NCBI GenBank assembly: GCA_045636425.1 | Contig: JAZTXM010000013.1 | Location: 62,001 to 126,000, forward strand | Reading direction: 5' to 3' | DNA length: 64,000 bases | Source: UMGS1883 sp045636425 | GTDB taxonomy: Bacteria > Bacillota > Clostridia > UMGS1883 | Part shown: piece after piece, positions 58,697-64,000 of the stretch | Numbering within the stretch: position 1 is the first letter of the stretch | Layout: each line of letters begins with the position of its first letter | Position numbers and translations under genes: made by a program | The notes under the pieces: generated by a model | Told to the model about the DNA's origin: nothing | Seen by the model: only the letters and a program-made list of their open reading frames with translations | Database searches by the model: none

Positions 58697-59834
58697 ATGA
58701 GTAAAAGAGGAAATAACGAAGGCAGTATTGTAAAACGTAAAGACGGACGTTGGCAAGGAGCCGTAACAATCGGAAGAAATCCTGACGGCACTCAAAAGAG
58801 GCAGTATGTCTATGGCAAAACAAGAACTGAAGTTTCAGAAAAGATTAACTCTATTCTGTTTGATATTAATAATGGAACATATATTGATAAAAGTCAGAAT
58901 CCTACAGTAAAACAATGGCTTTACACCTGGCTAACCACTTATAAGAAAAACAGTATTAAGCCTAGGACGCTGGACCAGTATACAAGCATCATAAGATACC
59001 ATCTTATTCCGGAGATTGGCGACATACGATTAGTTGATCTCAAGGAAACCAATTTGCAAAGATTCTATAACAGGCTCTCAAAAGAAGGACTATCTCCAAG
59101 GACTATCCAGCTTATTAATACCGTACTATACGGTGCAATAAAAAAAGCTATAAAGTGCGGTCTGGTAATAAGAAATGTATGCGATGCTGTTGAGCTACCA
59201 AAACAACAGAAGAAAGAAAGAAAGGCGTGTATTAACTCCTGAGGAACAGGAAAGCTTACTGGAGGTTTTAAAAGAATCAGAATATGGTGCTATGTATATC
59301 TTCGCTCTTTTCACAGGATTAAGAAAAGGCGAAGTCCTTGCTCTTACCTGGTCCGATATAGATTTAGCTAATCACTTAATTAACGTAAATAAAACTCTAG
59401 GGCGTGTAAATACATATGTTGATACAGGAAATAAGACTCAGCTTGTAGTAAGCACCCCAAAGACTCAAACGAGCATGAGAGTGATTCCTATCATCGAATC
59501 TCTGATTCCACTTCTTGAAAAGCAGAGAAAACTTACTCAAGGCAGCCAGTCAAATCTTGTCTTTCCTTCGGACGCTGACACTTACATCGACCCCGGTAAC
59601 TATAACAGACTTTTCTACAAGCTTGTGAAGAAAGCCGGAATTCCCAAGGCTCACCCCCATTCACTCAGACACAGCTTCGCAACACGAGCGCTGGAAGCCG
59701 GACTGGACCTCAAAACAACGCAGGAGCTTTTGGGGCATAGTTCAATTGACATCACCGCCAATCTGTACACCCACGCCCTGTTGGAGCACAAGCAGAAAGA
59801 AATTAAAAAGCTTGAATCCGTGTTTAATTTATAA
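58697..59834 (+). pseudogene. int: Tyrosine integrase split by a 4-bp repeat frameshift
   Basis: Starts MSKRGNNEGSIVKRKDGRWQ after TTTAGGAGGAAAGATT, with the AP2-like arm-binding domain, then the SAM-like core-binding domain (QWLYTWLTTYKKNSIKPRT). The frame ends at 59242 (KKERKACINS). The next frame carries on with KKERRVLTPEEQESLLEVL and the whole catalytic domain: FALFTGLRKGEVLAL, HPHSLRHSFATRAL, LLGHSSIDITANLYTH, to 59834. The shift lies in GAAGAAAGAAAGAAAGG (59209-59225). Removing one 4-bp AAAG unit restores PKQQKKERRVLTPEE. Possibly reversible by slippage. Confidence 0.85.
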
Positions 59835-59898
59835 TATATATTTTTAATAATGTATTCGCACATATCGTTTTTCAAAAATAAAAAACGGAACACGGATT

Positions 59899-59927
59899 AT
59901 TGACAAGAGCATCTCCCTGTGATATGA
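59899..59927 (+). promoter_or_regulatory. Promoter for the 633-aa protein
   Basis: TTGACA, 17 bases and TATGAT, about 25 bases before the coding start. Confidence 0.75.
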
Positions 59928-59952
59928 TTTTCACAAGGAGGTGCTCTTACCT

Positions 59953-61854
59953 ATGAAGCCTAGCTATATGAATATTGAACCTATGAACTCAACCATCATC
60001 CATGCAAAAGATTTGACGAAGATAAGCAATGGAAAGTATTTTGTCAAAGATGATTGCACCTTTTTCAAAAGTCCGCATAGCAGCCGAAAAATTTGTAATT
60101 TTTATGTCAGAGAACTTAAATTCAACCGAAATTTTGAAACCGTAATCAGTTTTACTGTAACCTTAAAGCTAGTAGATGAATACGGCATCTATGATGAGGA
60201 AAACACTTTTCCGATATGTTATTATGATGAACCGATTGGCTGGTTAAGATATGGTTTTGACCCATCTTCTTTTCATATATACGAGCAAAAAGCTCACTTT
60301 AACTTGCATATGAAAGAAATTTTCAATTTGATATGTTCAGAAGAATACTGCAGTTGCGAAGAAGCAATCCTTGGTTGGGACTTTGATACTGTAAATTCCA
60401 ATAAACCGTTGGCATTTAGGAATACATACGATTTCAACAAAATCGAAAACCCATTTGATTCAGTATATCAGCCTTTGGATGAAGTTACAAAAGAAGAAGT
60501 CCCTGAAGAAATGTTATTCAAATATATGAAACTCGCAGATTTAAAAGTTTCAGTTCCTTTAATGTCATTTATGTTGCTTGCAGCATTAAATAGCTTTGAA
60601 CTGTTAGGCACTAATACGAGACCAGGTTTCGTTGTGGCAATCACCGGTAAAACAGAAGAAGTAAGACGAAAGACTGCTCTCTTCTTCACAAATCTTTTCA
60701 AAAGAGACTCTACATTCAATAAAAACGAATATAAGCTATTTCACATTACGCAATCTGATACGCTGACAGACATCCGTTTTAAATCCGAGTATGCTAAAGA
60801 TTGTGTCCTTATTGCTTTTGAACCCGACAAGAGGCATTTGAATTATTTAATTAATGATTTATATAAAACAAATGTAGTTGATAAAGAACATCCTATTCGT
60901 AGTCTCTGTTTATTTACAGCGGATAACATTGATGATATAAAGGCAGACAATATAATCAATGTGCATCTCGACGAGAATTTTAATCTGGATCGAGTTATTA
61001 AATTCTTTTCACCTGAAAAAAACAAGCGACAAAAGAAAGATAAATTAATTGAAAGTATCTATTACTATATAAACGCACTTATAGGCAGGCTATTAGATAA
61101 CGGTCATTTTATAAACGAACAATTTCAAAACCATAAGTTGATTTTTGAAGCATCACATAGGATTTCTGATTTTTCTGATTCTGCTTACACTGCATCTGTT
61201 TTACTTAGTTTTGCCATTAATATGTATAGATATTATTCTGCAGGTACGGGCTCTCTCCTTTTGTTTGAGAAAATTGATAAAATACTTATTCAAACTACAA
61301 AAAATTCTTTTCCTAAAAAAGGAGAATCAACTGAAGATGATTTTTCTGATGCAAGGAAAGTATGCACTATACTCGACGATTATTTCTACAAAAACAAAGA
61401 TGAAATCTCTAAAGTCAAACAATCAGAATATTCAGGCCCGGTATTAATGTGGTATGACGAAAAGTATTTATATATTAAAGGAAAAAGTCTGACCAAAGTA
61501 CTTAATAACAGCGGGACTAAATCAAAATTTTCTGTAAGTGTAAAGAAAAGTATGGCCGAGAAAGGCATTATTGAATCTTACAAAAAAGAAAATGGACAAT
61601 ATGAATATAGCATCAATCTGCAAAAACAAGTGTATAATAGCTTAAAGACAAAAGGTCGATTTGTTGCCTTTAACAGAGAGAAGTGCAGAGAATACGATTT
61701 GTTCAAAAAGATTGAGGAGCATCGTATAGTTCCGGAGCCAGCAGTAGAAGCAACACCTCTTTCAATTCCGTTATCACGGATTAGAGGAAGCCACTATTTG
61801 GATTTGAATAACTCCGATATAGAGATAGTTTTTGAGACGAGAGGAAAAGAATAA
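59953..61854 (+). CDS. Large unknown element protein, possible degenerate P-loop ATPase
   Basis: 633 residues from the ATG at 59953, after a perfect AAGGAGGTG. The central region (about 220-350) resembles the DUF927-type helicase/primase proteins of mobile elements: VVAITGKTEEVRRKTALFF is a stretched Walker A, and CVLIAFEPD replaces the Walker B aspartates. The C-terminal region has a winged-HTH look (KSLTKVLNNSGTKSKFSVSV). The likely role is in replication or control of the element, if it is active at all. No close family is recognised. Confidence 0.5.
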   Translation: MKPSYMNIEPMNSTIIHAKDLTKISNGKYFVKDDCTFFKSPHSSRKICNFYVRELKFNRNFETVISFTVTLKLVDEYGIYDEENTFPICYYDEPIGWLRYGFDPSSFHIYEQKAHFNLHMKEIFNLICSEEYCSCEEAILGWDFDTVNSNKPLAFRNTYDFNKIENPFDSVYQPLDEVTKEEVPEEMLFKYMKLADLKVSVPLMSFMLLAALNSFELLGTNTRPGFVVAITGKTEEVRRKTALFFTNLFKRDSTFNKNEYKLFHITQSDTLTDIRFKSEYAKDCVLIAFEPDKRHLNYLINDLYKTNVVDKEHPIRSLCLFTADNIDDIKADNIINVHLDENFNLDRVIKFFSPEKNKRQKKDKLIESIYYYINALIGRLLDNGHFINEQFQNHKLIFEASHRISDFSDSAYTASVLLSFAINMYRYYSAGTGSLLLFEKIDKILIQTTKNSFPKKGESTEDDFSDARKVCTILDDYFYKNKDEISKVKQSEYSGPVLMWYDEKYLYIKGKSLTKVLNNSGTKSKFSVSVKKSMAEKGIIESYKKENGQYEYSINLQKQVYNSLKTKGRFVAFNREKCREYDLFKKIEEHRIVPEPAVEATPLSIPLSRIRGSHYLDLNNSDIEIVFETRGKE

Positions 61855-61916
61855 TTAAAATTTGAACCTTAATTAAAATTTTAAGTAACAAAAGCCCTCT
61901 CTTTTTTATTAGAATT

Positions 61917-61959
61917 CCCCGTCAGTTCTGAAAGCTCAGAACTGACGGGGTTGTTTTTT
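61917..61959 (+). terminator. Strong terminator
   Basis: CCCCGTCAGTTCTGA with its exact complement, then TTGTTTTTT. Confidence 0.9.
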
Positions 61960-62045
61960 CTTTTTTCACCAAACATTTACACTTATAACACTTTTTGTGG
62001 CTGATAATAAATATGGCAATCTAATGTAATATTTTTTAGGAATCA

Positions 62046-62095
62046 TTGACAACCTGTCATTGTAATGATATAATGTTAATGTAACATCACAATGA
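62046..62095 (+). promoter_or_regulatory. Promoter and operator of the DUF3990/HTH pair
   Basis: TTGACA, 17 bases and perfect TATAAT (62069-62074). TCATTGT (62058) and ACAATGA (62089) form an inverted pair flanking the -10 box, a likely autoregulation site for the HTH protein. Confidence 0.7.
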
Positions 62096-62110
62096 TATGG
62101 AGAGGTAATT

Positions 62111-62809
62111 ATGAGTAATATAATTATATTGCACGGAACAGATCACATTATAGAAAATCCTGATATAAATATCGGTAATGAGCACAATGATTATGGCAGA
62201 GGTTTTTATTGCACAAAATCTGAAGAGATGGCAAAGGAATGGGCTTGTAAGCAAAATACAGACGGTTTTGCAAATCGTTATGAATTAAATACAGACGGTC
62301 TCAAAATTTTAAATTTGACCGACGGTCAGCATACAGTATTAAACTGGATTGCAATTTTACTTAAATACCGCACATTTAAATTAAGTTCTGAAATCGCTAT
62401 TGATGCAAGAGAATATATTATAGATCACTATTCGGTTAATATTGCGGATTTCGATGTGGTTGTGGGATATCGTGCTGATGACTCCTATTTCCAATATGCT
62501 GAAAGTTTTGTTTCCAATGGTCTCCCCCTTCGCAGTTTAAATAAAGCATTAAGGCTTGGAAAACTTGGAGAACAAACTGTTTTGGTATCACAGAAAGCAT
62601 TTGAGCAGATTAAATTTATTGATGCTGCTCCTGTGTCAAAGGATGAGTATTATCCAAAGTTTATTGACCGTGATTCTTCTGCTCGAAAAGCATTTAAGCA
62701 AGAAATCAAAAAAAGCAAGGTCTACCGTGATGATATATTTGTACTCGATATTTTAAGAGAGGAGATGCAGAATAATGACCCACGCATACAGCGAATTATA
62801 TTTGAGTGA
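62111..62809 (+). CDS. DUF3990 protein, toxin-like
   Basis: 232 residues. The N-terminus IILHGTDHIIENPDINIG and DYGRGFYCTKSEEMAKEWA fit DUF3990, an ADP-ribosyltransferase-like fold (HGT, FYxT and E motifs). Such genes are usually found with small HTH or DUF3791 partners, as here: the next gene starts within its 3' end (35-base overlap). Toxin activity is inferred from that arrangement. GGAGAGGTAATT is the ribosome-binding site. Confidence 0.75.
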   Translation: MSNIIILHGTDHIIENPDINIGNEHNDYGRGFYCTKSEEMAKEWACKQNTDGFANRYELNTDGLKILNLTDGQHTVLNWIAILLKYRTFKLSSEIAIDAREYIIDHYSVNIADFDVVVGYRADDSYFQYAESFVSNGLPLRSLNKALRLGKLGEQTVLVSQKAFEQIKFIDAAPVSKDEYYPKFIDRDSSARKAFKQEIKKSKVYRDDIFVLDILREEMQNNDPRIQRIIFE

Positions 62810-63422
62810 TGCAAAAAGTTGCCTTGCCTGTATGTTTGATTATACAATAAACGATTGCAAGCTTGAAAGTGATTGGATTGCATCACTTTTTATGACTACA
62901 GGCTATGCACAAAAGTTTGAAACTGGTAATCCCGCTATTATTTCAGGAATGTCAGGAATCGAACTCGGAAAAGCAATCGTAAAAAAGGCCTATAACAGAA
63001 AGGATGCCCCCGAAGCAAATTTCCGTGAAGACCGTTCTCCCGAATATTGGGCAGGTTGGGCTTTGGCAGAATATCAGTGGTTTTCAGGTCGCATATTTAA
63101 AGATATCTTTGAACGTATTCCGCTTTCAAAAATCATCAATATGTATTCTGTTTATCATGAAATGGATATAAGCCAGTTTATAGATTCAATGGAAAAGTTC
63201 TATAACGAAACAATTCTTGAAACCAAGCTTAAAAGAATTCGTGAAAACCGAGGTGTTTCTCAATCAGAACTTGCAAAACTTTCAGGTGTTAAACTTCGCT
63301 CTATCCAGATGTATGAGCAGAAGGTTAATGACATAGATAAAGCACAAGGACATACATTATATAAAATCTCAAGAGTCCTCGGATGTAATATTGAGGATTT
63401 GCTTGAAAATCCAATGGGTTGA
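62775..63422 (+). CDS. XRE HTH protein, antitoxin-like partner
   Basis: 215 residues. The N-terminal 140 residues are helical and acidic, likely the toxin-contact part (SDWIASLFMTTGYAQKFETG, AGWALAEYQWFSGRIF). The C-terminal XRE HTH (IRENRGVSQSELAKLSGVKL, SIQMYEQ) should bind the operator at 62058-62095. AGAGGAGATGCAGAATA precedes the ATG within the toxin gene. A 3' fragment of a close copy lies at 52208-52280. Confidence 0.75.
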   Translation: MTHAYSELYLSDAKSCLACMFDYTINDCKLESDWIASLFMTTGYAQKFETGNPAIISGMSGIELGKAIVKKAYNRKDAPEANFREDRSPEYWAGWALAEYQWFSGRIFKDIFERIPLSKIINMYSVYHEMDISQFIDSMEKFYNETILETKLKRIRENRGVSQSELAKLSGVKLRSIQMYEQKVNDIDKAQGHTLYKISRVLGCNIEDLLENPMG

Positions 63423-63480
63423 GTACTTTTTATGAACGATAATCTTTATTTCGTGCACAAAACAGAGGATTTCTCTTAGC

Positions 63481-63565
63481 AGATGTCAAATAGATGTCAA
63501 AACTGCATTTTTTTAAACAAAGCAAAAAAGTAAAAACCGCTTAACCATATTGGTTAAGCGGTTTT
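63481..63565. repeat. Arm-type direct repeat plus hairpin, copy 2
   Basis: Tandem AGATGTCAAAT / AGATGTCAAA, then the hairpin AAAACCGCTTAACC / GGTTAAGCGGTTTT. Matches 52661-52749. The hairpin may also terminate the toxin-antitoxin transcript. Confidence 0.55.
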
Positions 63566-63679
63566 CCAGTGGCAAAAAAGATGCAACGTTTTTTTAACGA
63601 TATACTTGCTGCCACTCGTGGGATATATTTGCTTTAAAAACTCAGCCATTTATAACAATGTTTTCTTGCCATAGCACCA

Positions 63680-64000
63680 CTAATTCTCGTCGTCATCTTC
63701 CCTTCTCCGAGTTTCTTGTTCAAGTTGATGATGTCTAATATTAAGTTTTGCCTCTCTGACATATCCATCAGAAATAAGACGAAGTGTTTCTGCATACTTT
63801 GCATATCCTATTGATTCAGCGGATTCTGCAAGTTTCTTATATTTTTTAGCAAGTTGGAATTCCGGCTTCCCTTCGGGATCAATCCATACAACTCCTCGCT
63901 GATTAAAAGTACCAATCCTATATCCCACACGCATTTCTTCATTTTCAATCTTATTGAGTTCTCTCATGATAAAATCATCAATAAGACCATTCTCAAGTTT
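63680..64000 (-). CDS. Unknown protein, probably 5'-partial
   Basis: The frame is open to the right window edge (LENGLIDDFI precedes an internal Met at 63967), so the start probably lies outside. Visible: MRVGYRIGTFNQRGVVWIDPEGKPEF, then a helical lysine-rich part and a very charged tail (ETRRREDDDEN). No signal peptide or known domain. It is transcribed toward the toxin-antitoxin pair. Confidence 0.55.
   Translation of the reverse strand, partial: KLENGLIDDFIMRELNKIENEEMRVGYRIGTFNQRGVVWIDPEGKPEFQLAKKYKKLAESAESIGYAKYAETLRLISDGYVREAKLNIRHHQLEQETRRREDDDEN

Noticed and set aside
1..64000. CRISPR arrays and rRNA genes
   Set aside because: No regularly spaced repeat-spacer series and no rRNA-like sequence were seen. 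The repeats at 49.8, 52.7-53.1 and 63.5 kb are few and not array-like.

Overview
The window looks like a chromosomal segment of a low-GC, spore-forming member of the Clostridia (Firmicutes). It carries core sporulation loci (spoIIGA-sigE, dacF-spoIIAA-spoIIAB-sigF, cotJA-cotJB-cotJC), many consensus sigma-A promoters, strong Shine-Dalgarno sites and U-tailed terminators. Catabolic genes for uronates and amino sugars (kdgK, KDPG aldolase, uxuA, a uxuB-type reductase, nagB) and an acetyl-esterase-like hydrolase suggest growth on plant or host glycans. I cannot name a genus from sequence alone.

Layout. 0-8.9 kb: murB (partial), rapZ, whiA, dnaE, a small DUF2007-like protein, and a TrkA/TrkH potassium uptake pair. 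8.9-13.5 kb (minus strand): PTS enzyme I and HPr, tRNA-Ser, an unknown 511-aa protein and sigE; spoIIGA follows to 14.4 kb. 14.5-18.8 kb (plus): an NlpC/P60 hydrolase, rsmD, coaD, a coiled-coil protein, yebC and a xerC-like gene broken by one stop codon. 18.8-26.5 kb: thiamine pyrophosphokinase, an esterase, a D,D-carboxypeptidase, an ABC-2 exporter and a zinc-ribbon membrane protein. 26.6-32.7 kb: the cotJ spore-coat operon, whose cotJC gene is split by a 4,964-bp element. 32.8-48.8 kb: KDPG aldolase, kdgK, an AraC regulator, the spoIIA operon, ligA, an HTH-L-serine dehydratase fusion, decayed oxidoreductases, and uxuB-type reductase plus uxuA. 48.9-53.1 kb: glpP with a leader terminator, then a decayed zone holding truncated genes, a MITE-like repeat and tRNA-derived repeats around nagB and a nucleotidyltransferase. 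53.1-64 kb: an integrative element with an amidoligase/glutamine-amidotransferase cassette, a Rep-like protein, excisionase-type HTH proteins, a trypsin-like protease, a frameshifted tyrosine integrase and a DUF3990/HTH toxin-antitoxin-like pair.

Most notable. cotJC is interrupted by an element with a large serine recombinase at one end. Joining the two sides at a shared GG dinucleotide restores an uninterrupted 189-codon CotJC frame across the metal-ligand motif. The excised circle would carry a symmetric attP whose arms lie exactly 9 nt from the core on each side. This is the architecture of a skin-type sporulation intervening element. It also holds a catalytically dead resolvase-like protein and an apparent stand-alone structured RNA gene. 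A second system worth attention is the DUF960 / zinc-ribbon amidoligase / class II glutamine amidotransferase / small-peptide cassette at 53.5-56.0 kb.
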